From contig VZDJ01000052.1 in assembly GCA_008694505.1 (NCBI GenBank), positions 5,893,722-5,957,721 on the forward strand: a stretch of 64,000 nucleotides of DNA. Direction: 5' to 3'. Shown one piece after another: positions 39,626 to 50,943 of this stretch. The notes beneath the pieces are model-generated. The model searched no databases. It had not been told where the DNA came from and saw only the letters and a list, made by a program, of their open reading frames with translations. Position 1 is the first letter of the stretch. Each line of letters opens with the position of its first letter. This DNA is from Cyanoderma ruficeps. Taxonomy: Eukaryota; Chordata; Aves; Passeriformes; Timaliidae. A program made the position numbers and the translations under genes.

Positions 39626-40258
39626 TGCTTGGATATTTGATGATGTCCTGAAAAGTCAGCCTCACCAGGCCCCCTTTGAGCTCAGGGTGTGTAAGTGGGC
39701 CTGCATTTCTTCCAGATGGGAAAATAAACCACAGTTGCCACATTATTGGGATTAAGCAAGAGACAGGACGACTGACAGGACCCTTAAAGCATGATTTATT
39801 GCTCTCATCTTCATCGGTCTCAGAGAGGGTGAGAATGTCTTCACATCATTCCTCAGAGGTCTGTAGTCACGAGATCTCTAGTTATAAAGTCTTATAGAGA
39901 TTTATTAGCCAATAAACTACTGCCACAAATTTGTGTCTTTAAACCAGTCGTTAATTACTTTGTTTGCCACATTTTCCTGCAGTGAGGATTTTAATTACCA
40001 ATCCTATAACCACATGTAGGCCTATAGTACTGCGCCTTATAACTTATTACTACCTTTGTAACAAATTCTCTAGCCAAACTTTTCTACTCTGAAACTTTAA
40101 CATGTTTCTGCTTAAACTACAAATCCACCTTCTTGCTTCTGGTCTCTAAATCTGGAAGCCTTTTCCAAGGTCTTAGATCAAACCCTGTATTCATTTCTAT
40201 GTCTCAGACTGCATACACAAGGTTTCAAGAGCTGTCTGCGCCTTGATTTCCCACAACA
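39626..40258 (-). mobile_element. Candidate solo LTR, second family, reverse orientation
   Basis: Read on the minus strand the block starts TGTTGTGGGAAATC. It has a TATAAG motif (complement of 39891-39897) and, about 95 bases later, AATAAA (complement of 39795-39800), the spacing expected for promoter and poly(A) signal of an LTR. It can be closed as TG...CA with flanks CGTGG (39621-39625) and CGTGA (40259-40263), which agree in four of five bases. The left limit is uncertain. It does not resemble the family at 12002 and 34678. Confidence 0.5.
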
Positions 40259-42074
40259 CGTGACTGAGTTTAAATTCTCATTTGTAGAATATTTTTAGAG
40301 TGGAAGCAGAAGTTCTGAGTGAATATGAAGTTGGGAATATGTCTGTGTGGTAGCTGCATGGCAGTGAATTTTGTAACTCATTACGTGTTCTGTGGAAAAG
40401 TACTTCTTGTTTTCTGCTGCTTCTGAGCCTCCCCCTTGGTAATTTCTTGAATTATGAGAAATAGTAAAAAAATAACTCCTTGTCCACCTTCTCTGTACTG
40501 CTCATGAATTATAGACAACTGTCAAATTTCCCCTTTTTCCCTGGCTGAAAAGTGATGTTCTGTTTGCTCTTAGCTCATGCAAACCTATGCCATTCAAAGG
40601 GCTGTATAAACAGTCGTGGTAATTAAAAGAAGCAAATTAATCAGACACCTGTGCACTAAGACTTAGAAGCACTGAGGATTTGTGGCTATAGCTGACATGA
40701 TTGGGAAGCACCTTCAGGCTGAAAATCAGGGCATTTGTGTGGAGATAGGGAGGGATGTGTAAGGATCCCAAAAAGGGATTAATCTCTGAGCTGGAGGACA
40801 GCATCAAGCCTTTTGAGGGCCATTCTGGAAACCTCTGCCCCATTCAAATGCTACAAAATATTTACTGTCTGTGCTGGATCTAAGCAACCAGGCTTTGAAA
40901 TGACCACCCAAAAAATCCCCACTGTGCAATAACTTCAAAGATACTTAGTTCTGCCCTGCAAGTATCAAGGACAATGTTGTCCTCATTTTGTTCTGGAGCA
41001 AGTTTTTGGGAGTTTTAGGGTTTGAATCGAAAACCCGAGGGCTTGGGTGCTACCAATGGACTGTTTATTCCTGTATCCCAGGAACTGAGAATCAGATGAA
41101 AGGGAATGTTTTTAGGAGCAAAGCTATTCATGCACAAGTCTCAAATTATCTTCAATAGCATGCTCAGCCAAATCTTAAAAGGAATACAAGTACACATTAA
41201 TTAAGAATTAACATAATTCTGTTCCTTGAGTCTGGTGATTATTAAAACATAAACTCAATGAACATACACTTGAGAGGAAGCTGCTAAATATTTTTAAAAG
41301 CCTAATTTTCAGTCACCCTTTATTTTTTCATTAAGAGAGAAAAAGGAAGATGGCACTTGACTTTCTGAAACTTTCTATTTGCTTCAGATCAAAAAGTTGC
41401 TGAGTGTCCTTAACTGCTGATAGGACAAATCAGGAATGATTTGGATTTATATGGAAAGCAGAGACATGGGATGACATTTTGAAAAGTGCCTGAAAGCCAC
41501 ATGTGCTAAGCTGTTGAGACAACTAAAAGAATGAGGAAATGTGCAAAGAGATTTTCAGGCACATGTGCTGGCCATTAATGCAGTTTTCACTGTTGAATTT
41601 TGAGAAATTCACATTCTTAGGCATTGGAATGCTTTTAGAAATCTGACTGTTGTGGTACCACAAATGAGGTTTTCAAAAATACTTCTTTTGTGGAAGACCC
41701 ATGTGGCTTGTCACTGCCAACACTGTTTGGAAAATGGAATTTAACCCTTGCTTTGCCACACCGTGTAGTTTAATACCTGAATACTCTGCTAGGTGTTGAT
41801 GAACAATCCCTCAGCAGTGGCCTGAGCTCTCACAATTAACCACACTAGTCTACAGGAGGCTTTGCATGCCAGAAAACATTGTTGCCCAGGCTTGCTGTTG
41901 TGGGAAATGGAAAATAGCACAGCACAATGGGAACTGGTTTCTGCCCAGGTACATCTCACAGAACGAAGAGGGCAAAGTTTGCTCGTGATTCTCAGTTTCT
42001 CGTTCAGTTTGTGTTTCACTTTGCCCTGCATGCCTGTTCCTCAGCTGCTTTTCTGTGTTCCTTGTGTTTTGCAG

Positions 42075-42151
42075 AATGCCAAAGCCAGCTACGACTTCAG
42101 CAGCAATGATCCCTACCCCTATCCCCGCTACACGGATGACTGGTTTAACAG
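42075..42151 (+). CDS. PCSK2: PCSK2 exon: segment before catalytic His (residues 182-207)
   Basis: The 77-bp exon starts in phase 0 with NAKASYDFSSNDPYPYPRY and continues TDDWFN. It ends with AG, the first two bases of the Ser207 codon (phase 2). The donor is gtaaaa at 42152, weaker than the gtaagt donors upstream. The Tyr/Pro-rich NDPYPYPRY segment is characteristic of PC2 and has been linked to its binding of the chaperone 7B2 (literature, from memory). Lys184 replaces a Glu that I recall in human PC2. Reading on without splicing would give Arg in place of Ser and leave the family sequence, which confirms the donor position. Confidence 0.97.
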
Positions 42152-44107
42152 GTAAAAGGATTTTGGGCAGCCTGCCCTTCCCTTCGGTCTGTGGGAGAAA
42201 TTCTGCATCTTTGTGAAATGTCTGTTTTCTGCTAAATTCAGTTGTCACACAACAGACACTGCAGTCTCACTGCTGCTTGAAAATTAGAGGTTACTTGTGA
42301 TGTCATTTTTTTTTAGGTTTATAGTTTATAAATGAAGTTGCTGCTCCAGAAAAGCTTATTTTTAGATTGTTTGGATAAGTGATGGCTACATATCTTTTTG
42401 CCAGCTGTCCTAGGACAGTCCACTAATCCAAACCTGTATAAACTGGCTTCCCATCTGCTGGCTAAATTTAAAAGGGAGTAAGCTGGAGAGAGGGAAGACT
42501 TTGGGGGAAAAAAAGTCTTTTCATCCTATTGTAGAAGTCAGAACAGCAGCATGGTGTAGAATGACCAGTTCAAAAACAATTAGATCTTAGATTAAGTTCT
42601 GAATCGCCTTGATTTAAGGACAGTGTACATGGATAGCATTTTTCTAGCTGCTGGACAAGTCCACATACAGTGGAGTCTGTTCTGTTGTGTTTATAAATTT
42701 GGAATCAACAGTGCAGCTGTGCTTGTTGTGTTATTTCTCCTGAATACACAATGATTGCCCAAAACCCATTCCTTCTTCAGTGTGTTCTGAGCTTAGCCCT
42801 GAACTTCGCCAGTTTTCAGTAGGAGAAGGACTGGTTCTCAAGAAATGGTATAAATAAGGGTGACCCAAAAGAAAAGGCTTAAGATTTTAGAAAGTGTGAC
42901 TTTTAGTTTCCCTAAACTCATTGTTTTGGGGTTTTTTTGCATGGAAAAATGGAATGTTTTGGAAATGGAAACATGTTCTGACAGTTTTTTACAACATGTG
43001 TCCAGGGTCCTGTATCATAGCTTGGATTTGCAAAAAATTATTTCAATGTATTTTCAATGAAATTTCCAAGTGTCCCTTAGACAGAAGTTTCCAGTAATGC
43101 TGAGGATTTGAAAACTCTAAAGATTTCAGGGGTCAGACTGAGTGCTTATCAAAAAATATTTCAGGCCTATTTGACATGCCTTTCATCTCTAACTTAGGAT
43201 GACTGGATGGTCTCCCAGGTTTGGATGGGGATTTTTGTTTTTATTTCTAAAGAAGTCAATTGTAGTTCTGTCAGAGTGACATGACAAAGAAGCAGCTGTG
43301 CTTCCACCTCAGACAGGGCCCTCCTGGAGCTGTGACGTCCTTGGTAGTCCTGCAGTTTCTCAGCCAAAGCAAGATCTCCATGAGATTTCTGCTTCATTTT
43401 GGGAAAGGACATCTGGCACTTTTAAAGTAGTATGAATCCTGTTAGTGAATGGAAAGTCAGAGAAAGACTAGGGCTCTAATTTGTGAAGGTCTGCTGACTT
43501 TCTTGCTTTGTTTATACAAAGGATCTTTTTTAGGAGACAGATACCACCTAGCTCTGGAGAGGAAGAAAATTAAATTTAACTGTGGCGTGTGATGGTGGCT
43601 TTTGTTGTTTTCAGCGTGGAACTTCATAGAATTTAGTGTGCTCTGCCAAACCCCATTAACACTGATCCTGCTGCTATCAGTTATTTTGTGATGGAGCCCA
43701 GTTTGCCGTCCTTAGCTGTTCTACAAAGAAAACTCTTCCCTGGAGGGAGAGTTACATCCCAAAGTCTCCTTGAACAGACCTCAAGCATTCCAGGTGTGGC
43801 AGGGGTGGTTGTCTCTGGTCCCAGGTGCTCCTGGCTAACTTCAAGCACTTCAGTGAGGAATTGAGGGTGAGCAGCACTGTTTGTGACCCAATCTGTAATA
43901 AGTGAGAACAACACAGGTTTTCAGAGAACTGCAGCGCTTTCCTCTGTTTCTTGGGGGAATGGCAAGTTCAGGTCAGCAACAGGAGGAGGAAAACAATGGA
44001 GAAACTGGCTTGCAGATTTCCTTTACTGTTCTTTCTTTTCAGAAAAAAAAATAAAGTCGATATTTAGGAAGTGTAACATAGTTTGTCAGTGAACCTGAGT
44101 CATAATG

Positions 44108-44273
44108 AGAATTTCCATCCCTGGAAATGTTCAGGGCCAGGCTGGATGGGGCCCTGAGCAAGCAGCCTGATCTCGTGGGTGTTGTCCCTGCCCGTGGCAG
44201 GGAGATTGGAGCTAGATGATCTTTAGATGATCTTTAAGGTCCCTTCCAACCCAAACCACTCTATGATACTATG
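44108..44273 (+). repeat. CR1 LINE 3' end, forward orientation
   Basis: The block runs from ccatccctggaaatgttcag through gggccaggctggatggggcc and gtgttgtccctgcccgtgg to ggtcccttccaacccaaacc and ctatgatactatga, the CR1 3' terminus. It is well preserved. A local duplication of the 11-mer agatgatcttt (44214-44235) interrupts the usual GATGATCTTTAAGG. Confidence 0.93.
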
Positions 44274-46011
44274 AACCTTGAGATTTCTTTTGCAAGACAG
44301 GGAATTTTCTGTCTTGCAAGGTAAACCACGGGAGCAGCACATTCAGTGGATAATCCCTTTCCTGCTTTCACAATATAAGCAGGTTTTAAGATGCAAGACT
44401 CTTAGTTTTCCACATGTTAAGATGCAAACCAGCACACCATATCCAGCTATGCCCGGGAGTAGCTGTGACTGTTTTTCTCTGTGTATTTCTTTGCTGTCCT
44501 GTGAATTGAGCTGAAATACTCCTATATAAGCTCTTCTGACTCCTGAATTTGTCAGTGGTGTGTAACAGCTGTCTGCCTCTGGCAGTCTGTCTGTCTGTCC
44601 CCGTGTGTTGCTGCACAGGCACATCTGGATAGGGCATGATTACATGGAAAATCTATTGAGAGAAACCTGAAATAAAGGCTCCATTTTGCACAGCCAGTGA
44701 TGTAGCTCCCATTGAATTTTATGCATGCAGAAGGATCAGGCTGGAAATAGGATAGTGTAATATCCCTTTTTCCAGAAAGAATACCATTTCTATGTGAGCA
44801 ATTCAAGTGATTTGTGGAACAAGAAGCAGAGGACTGATCACCAAAGGGCTTTTGTGAGCTGCCAGCTGCATATGCGATGTGTTCATTAGACTTTAAGAAT
44901 AAATAGGGGAGGTTTTTGCAAGGAGTATTTCATTAATCACAGCTGCTCTGCTTGTAAGCACAGATTCCCTTCCATTTGGTGCTTTGCAAGACTGCTGGAA
45001 TCACTTTGGCCTTTCCATCCAACAGCCTTTGTTTTCTGTATATTCTCTCCCTCAGTTAGTGAGTTAGCAGGGCAAAATTTATTTGATGCCTTGGAAACCT
45101 GTATTCTTCAGACATCAGAATCTTTCACTGACTATGGATCCAAAGCAAAGCAGGAGGACGCTTTCCCTTCCGTGAACACTCAAACGCTCAGAAGCTCACA
45201 CTGTCATGTGAGTAAGAAGGGGATTGCATTTGCCCCAGGAAAGTGTCCATCTGAGCTCTGCCTGTTTAATTGCTGCCCAGTGCAAGCAGCTAAAGGGGTG
45301 AAGAAAGGCAGATGGTCCCAGCTATTGAGATTGCAGCTCTGCACAGCCCTCCCCTGCAACCAGCTGGGGATGGGATGCACGGGTCCTCTCCTGTGCTGTC
45401 TGCAGAAGCATTTCAAAGCATCAAAGCAGATGAAAAGGAGCCTCAATAAAAATCTGGGCATATATTCAAAAATATGTCAATAGGGAGGCGTGCACGGTAC
45501 CACTGGCAGTGGATTTTAGAAATGTTTTCAACGACAAAGCAGAGTGAAATTTTCATAGCTAGCCTAGGTGTTTTTTTAAATACAGTGTGCAAAACTGTTT
45601 TTCAACTCTGTCCACTTCTCCCACCTGACTTTTTCGTGCACGTTCATGTAACATCTTTTCACTTACATAAAGTTTATGTAAGACTTGCTCTACTTGCTAA
45701 ATATATATATAATGTATTTGAAGTAGCTTGTTCACAGATGAAAATATTTCTGTGGTCTATCCCCTTGTTTTAAATATTGAAGCAGGGATGAGGTGAACAC
45801 TGTTGAGAAAGGCTGTGATTTATTCCGGTGACATGAGTCACTTCATAGAAACCACAAAGGGTTTATCAATGATACATGAACAGCAAATAGGGCTGAGTTG
45901 GAAAAGTCTGCTATTTGCCATTAATAATTCAACCAAATGCATTTCCACTAACTTAGAAGTGAGATTTTTTTTTTCTTTTTTTTTTTATCTCTAGTCAGCA
46001 GCACAATATTG

Positions 46012-46082
46012 AAACTGAGCTGCTGCAATAGGCCTGTTTACAGTCNAAACTTTGAGCTGCTATAATAGGCCTGTTTACAGTC
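46012..46082. repeat. Near-identical tandem pair around an N
   Basis: 34 bases (46012-46045) and 36 bases (46047-46082) share gctgctgcaataggcctg versus gctgctataataggcctg and the ending tttacagtc, differing by one TTT/T change and two substitutions. A single N at 46046 separates them. This may be a true tandem duplication or a misjoined overlap at an assembly gap. Confidence 0.8.
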
Positions 46083-46126
46083 TCCACTGTGTGGGCCACT
46101 GCTCTGGAGAATCCCGGACAGAAAGA

Positions 46127-46237
46127 GGTTTTTTTGTTGTTGTTTTGTTTGTTTGTTTGTTTGTTTGTTTTTGGTTTTGGTGGTTTTTTTGGTTTTTGGG
46201 GGGTTTTTTTGGGTTTTTTTGGTGGGTTTTTTTTTGT
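46127..46237. repeat. T/G-rich tract, (TTTG)n passing into G-run/T-run repeats
   Basis: The first half is (TTTG)n. The second half alternates runs of 2 to 6 G with runs of 4 to 9 T. The + strand G runs at 46198-46226 could support a quadruplex with long T loops. Confidence 0.85.
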
Positions 46238-47854
46238 CAGGAAGGTCCTAATACAGTTTTTCTCACTGTAATCTGGCAGCATCACTGATGTTTTGCAGCC
46301 CAGCATTAGTCAAGCCAATTTTGATCTAAGCCATTTATCCTCTGTGGCTTTTAGGTGGCCCAGAGGTGACTAGATAATGAATGCCTAGCACTGATAGCAC
46401 CTAGCAATGAATGTTGTGCCACTGTCACAATTCCTTGAGCAAGAACGTGAGGGAAAATCTTGTTGTTTGACTGTTGATGGCAGTTTCTGTAGCAGCTGAG
46501 TAAGGAATCTGTATTGCTGTCTTCTCTGCCCCCTCTGTAAAAGGAAGCAGGTGAGATCTTCAGTCATCTTTATGGAACTGCCTCTAAAAATACATTCTCC
46601 CAAGTAGAGCAGGAAAGGGTATGTGTTGCTTCTTACCTTTTTGTAAATGTTACACTTGCCTTTGTCAGACACCCTTAAAGGGAAAGAGAGAGGAAAAGGT
46701 GATTAGCACAGTTTTGCTGCCTCCCAGGGTGGTCCATCTGATACTCAGTATACCCTTATAATACAGCATTTTGAATTGCATGAATCCTTAGCATGCTGTA
46801 GGATTTCAATGCAGTTTCAGTGCACAGAGTGGGTTGATGTGAGCAGTAGGATGGATTCATACATCGATTCAACACCTTAGACTAAAAAAAAACCCTGACA
46901 GCAGCACAGGTTTCAGTAGTTTCCCTGCTGCTATGCTATTTTTTAAAAACTGGGTTATGTTGCCTGTATTTCTCCTCTCTTGAGTTTAATTTCTGTGATG
47001 ACTTAGGAGAAAGGAAGTTGCAATCTCCCTTCCTGCAGGAGTCACTGCCAGTTAAAGAGTCTCTGTTAAGAGCTGTAAAGCACTTCACAGACACCAGATA
47101 TTGCTGAAATACCGTGTGTCAGCCCAAACCTGGACCTCTGTATCAGAGCAGAGACTTTTTCCACTTGAGCAAAAAGCTGTAGCACCTTGTCACCTCATCA
47201 GCACTTTTGGGAATTAGTCACTGGATGAGAGGGACGCACGTGCCTTTGGTCCCACAGCTTTGGGCCAGCCATGCTGCAGCTCTGCTGCTGAGAGGTGCAG
47301 TGACCATTGTGGCTCCCTTCTGCTGCTCCAGCTTGGTGTTTGCACCCACCTCTTACTGTGGCATTTCTTTTGTGGGCAGGGATATGCTCTTTGTACATGT
47401 TCAGACAGCAAAAAGGCAACCAGACTTTGTTCCATAAGGTCCAAAGGAATGGGTGTCACACTGTCAAGCCACAAAATAAAGGATTTGATATTGATCTTAC
47501 ATTTACACTATTTTGTCAGGGGCTGTTTCTACTAAGGGCTGGTAACAAGGCAGAACTTGTCTCACAAGCCAAAAGGAAAAGGCCTGAATAACTTTGCAAT
47601 TAAATGCAGTGTAAGGATACATGTTAACCTCAGAGCAAACATCACTTCTCCTGCAGAGGGGAAACTGGATATAACCTGCTTCAGGAAGGGGTGAGCTCAT
47701 CCCAGTATCCAGCACTGACCAGTTTGCCATGGGATGGTTTTCCTCCACAGCGCTGGGAGCTGGCTGAGACAGAACAAGCTCACAGTGATCCAGCTCAGCT
47801 CAGCACGTGCATTTAGCTGGGGTTCACCTGGTCTCTCTGTCTTCCTTTTCACAG

Positions 47855-47943
47855 CCACGGGACCAGGTGTGCAGGAGAGGTGTCTGCTGCTGCCAACAAC
47901 AACATCTGCGGCGTGGGAGTCGCCTACAACTCCAAAGTGGCAG
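47855..47943 (+). CDS. PCSK2: PCSK2 exon: catalytic His208 region (residues 207-237)
   Basis: The first C completes the Ser207 codon (AG+C). The exon then reads [16 protein letters not shown] and [13 protein letters not shown], ending with the G of Gly237 (phase 1). His208 of the HGTRCAGE motif is the general base of the catalytic triad and is the first full codon of the exon. HGT-C-G-E is the family signature. The exon is 89 bp, with acceptor ttcacag and donor gtaggg at 47944. As far as I recall the translation is identical to human PC2. The exon is locally GC-richer than its introns. Confidence 0.97.
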
Positions 47944-50767
47944 GTAGGGTGGCAATCCAAGGTGTAAATGTGCTTCAGGCAGAACTCCTCCTGCAGAGAC
48001 AGGGAGTGTTGCCCCAGACAGGGCTGCAGATTGGTACAGGGCCATGTATTTATTAATTTGCAGAAGAGCAGCTCTGCTCCTTCATGTGCCAGCTCCTGTT
48101 TGCATACCGATTTTCAGTGCTCCTTCCCTGCGCAGCTGTAGAATTGTTCGTGGCAAATCTCATTTTGCGGGAGGTGAAGTTCCTGCTGCACTTAAAAACC
48201 ATTTGGAAAGGCAAATCTCGTGCTGCTCTTACTCTTCAGGCTCTCACAGGGCAGGATCTGCAGTGCTGTAAATCTCTGCGGTTCATTCTCAGAAAGTGAA
48301 ACAGGTGGTACCAGCACCCAGCATCCACACCTTGGGTGTGTTTGGGTATTTTTACTTCTAACGAGCTCTTCTCTGCACATATATGCTGAATAGAGTGCTT
48401 GTGAGTGAGTTAGGCTCTCAACACCATGTGTCAGTTTAGTTGAATCTGAAGAGATCCAGTTTTCCCACTCTTTAGACTGTTCCATGACAATAACTGAGGC
48501 ACAGAAGGCAGAGATAGAGGCTTACGAATTTCACTTTGCTTTCCCTGATCCACACCAGAACATCAGCACGGATGGACCCATTGCTTCTTGGAGATGGTCC
48601 AGAGTGTGTGCTCATGGACAGCCCTGCCCTGCTTGGCCCTGTTTCACTGTAGTATCAGGAGAAGCTGAGGAAGGCTACATTTCACCTGTCACCTACGTGA
48701 CTGAGAGCCGAATCTCCACCAGAGAAGGGCACCAAGCAATCTTTGCTAAGCTGTTACCCAAGAAATATCACTGAGGGTTAGTAACCGCCTGGGCAGGTCT
48801 AATGGATGTCTCCTTTCTTTCAGTAGGGGTAACATCTCCTTCAGGGATGGGCTATTCCACAAAACTTAAATTTTTTTCAAGAGTTACGCTTCAAGGAATC
48901 TGAATTGAGGCATGGGATTTTGTTTGGACCATGTCCATGTTATTCATATGCTCTCCAACTTCAAGCTGGTTGCTTAAAAATCAAGAGGTGTGAAGACTTT
49001 TTCTGATGACCAATAGCCTACATACAATCTTCTGTGTTTGTCCACATTGTAGTAAAATCCCCTCAAGATTTTTTGGAAGTGCCAGCCAGCCTTCCCTGCC
49101 TGAGGATGATGTGCATTGGCAACACCACTGTGGTCCATGGCACTGGAAGTCCATGAAAGTTGAGGGTTTGCTGCTGCCATGGTTCAGTTTGCAGAATAAA
49201 CAGGAAGTTGATGGCCAAGGATCTGGTGCATCACTTGATTTTTTTTCTTGTACCTCTTTTTTACCTCAAAGATGGTTTGGCTCCTCCTGTTCCCCTCCTG
49301 TCTTAAGGGTCAATAATTAATTTTGTGGTTGTTCTGGGTTGGGTTTCCTAGGGAATTTCCTCCCATTTGTTGTCAGGGAGATGGTGAATGGACAGTGATC
49401 AAGAGATCACTGTTTTGTTTTGTTGTGTTGTTGTTTGTCTGTCTTGTGACACACATATATTCTAGTAAAGACCTGTTACTCCTTTCCCCATAGTTTTTTG
49501 CTTGGAAGCCCCATAATTTCGAAGTTAAAATAATTTGGAGGGAGGGGTTCATCTTTCCATTCCAGGAAGGGTTCCTGCCTTCCTTGGCAGCCACCTGTCT
49601 TTCTAACCAGGACAGTGGTTTCTGTGCAGATCTGCATTTTATAAGTGTGGGAAGCAATTTTTCACCCATTGAGTTTGGCTTCATCATTTCTAGTTCGAGT
49701 TAGCCCACCAAGAACATCCAGCTTTGGTCTGATTTCCATGTGAAATTTACACCACCTTTTTTCCAGCTTTATATTTGGCACGCTGGTTTTCTGTTGAATA
49801 TAGTAAAGCCGCTGGCTTCTAAATCAGGATCCTTCTTGCCATTCACACCGTTTGTCACTTGTGCTACTGATTTCTTCCCCCTCTGTGTCCTAAACCTTTG
49901 GGAAAAGCTGAACTTCAACCCAGGGGTGTAAATTAAGCTTGGAATGAGTCCCTCAGGTTTCATGCAGAGGCCAAGTGACAGGTTGGCTGTCAGTGAAATT
50001 GTCCCCGTGTGGGGCACAGTGGATGTCAGGGCTTGCACTGCTGTCTCTTGCACTCTGGCTCGCTCAGAGTCAACACTCTGAGGTTTGATGATGAAGTTGG
50101 CATGCCCTAAGATTGCATCATTTAAACTCTTAACTCCTGCTGCAGTATGGGTTCAAGGAAGCAGGTTTTAGTTTGCTTTTTTTCCTCCGCATGGTTGGCC
50201 GTATTTTGCTATTGTGTCTGCATGTTGACAGAATGATGTTTTTTCCAGGAAATTGCTGTGTAGCATGTTTCCCTCCTCTGATTAAATCCTGGAGATGCAC
50301 CAAAATAAATAGAAAAATTACTTGAATAACTAGTGACATGTGAACACAAAATTGAATGTTAGTTAGATGGGGTGGGGGGGGGTTACTCTTTTTTGCTAGC
50401 TTACAAAATATTATTTTAAATGCCACTGATTTTATTTAAACACTGAATTTCTGAGATTGCTGAACTCTGGTATTTTTAAAGTGTTCTCCAGGAGTAGGTG
50501 GAGAACACAGTGTAATTAGAAAGCTAACAATAAAGTTCTTTGTCTTTCTGGGCCATGCTGCCTTGGTTGCTGGGTGTTTAACACTGGCATCCTGCAGGGT
50601 GAGCACACCCTGGTGAAGTGAGAATGCCAAGTGCAGAATTACTGAATGGGTGAAACTGCCAGCTGCTTAAAATACCTGTGACTGGGGGGCCTTCTGCAGG
50701 TGCTGAGATTACATTTTGTGTGCCGGGGTAATGCATATTTCATGCTGGTGTTGATTAAAACTTGCAG
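47944..50767 (+). other. PCSK2: PCSK2 intron, 2.8 kb
   Basis: The donor is gtaggg. The acceptor gattaaaacttgcag has a poor pyrimidine tract for a vertebrate 3' splice site, yet the reading frame requires it. Several overlapping frames of about 60-105 codons occur on both strands without recognisable content. I see no mobile element in it. Confidence 0.85.
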
Positions 50768-50943
50768 GTATTCGAATGCTGGACCAGCCCTTCATGACAG
50801 ACATTATTGAGGCTTCCTCCATCAGTCACATGCCTCAAGTCATTGATATTTACAGTGCCAGCTGGGGACCAACTGATAATGGGAAGACTGTGGATGGGCC
50901 TAGAGAGTTAACACTGCAAGCAATGGCAGATGGTGTGAATAAG
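50768..50943 (+). CDS. PCSK2: PCSK2 exon: substrate-pocket region (residues 237-295)
   Basis: GT completes Gly237. 58 codons follow, starting IRMLDQPFMTDIIEASSISH and continuing MPQVIDIYSASWGPTDNG, then KTVDGPRELTLQAMADGVNK. The exon is 176 bp, phase 1 to phase 0, with donor gtaaga at 50944. The SWGPTDNGKTVDGP motif aligns with furin SWGPEDDGKTVDGP, so Asp273 matches the furin S1-pocket Asp258 that selects the basic P1 residue (family knowledge). Val261 stands where I recall Leu in human PC2. The reading frame stays open past the donor to a stop at 51076-51078, so a retained intron would add 44 non-family residues and end the protein. Confidence 0.97.

Larger units (their letters stand above)
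25293..42074 (+). other. PCSK2: PCSK2 intron, 16.8 kb
   Basis: This is the longest complete intron in the window, bounded by gtaagt and ccttgtgttttgcag. It carries a solo LTR with target duplication (34672-35097), a candidate LTR (39626-40258), a 13-bp inverted repeat (31884-31915), an (AG)n run at 28258-28271, a CT run near 28740, and an N inside a poly-T run (36432). The reverse-strand frame of 159 codons at 25405-25884 shows no recognisable domain and looks like chance. I see no second gene. Confidence 0.85.
42152..47854 (+). other. PCSK2: PCSK2 intron, 5.7 kb
   Basis: It splits the Ser207 codon immediately before His208. The acceptor is a good cttccttttcacag. It contains a forward CR1 3' end (44108-44273), a near-duplicate pair around an N (46012-46082) and a T/G-rich tract (46127-46237). 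Overlapping open frames on both strands at 47197-47967 do not resemble known proteins. Confidence 0.85.

Noticed and set aside
41862..42155. 97-codon frame containing the residue 182-206 exon
   Set aside because: Only 42075-42151 is exon. The upstream part is intron read-through before a clear ttttgcag acceptor.
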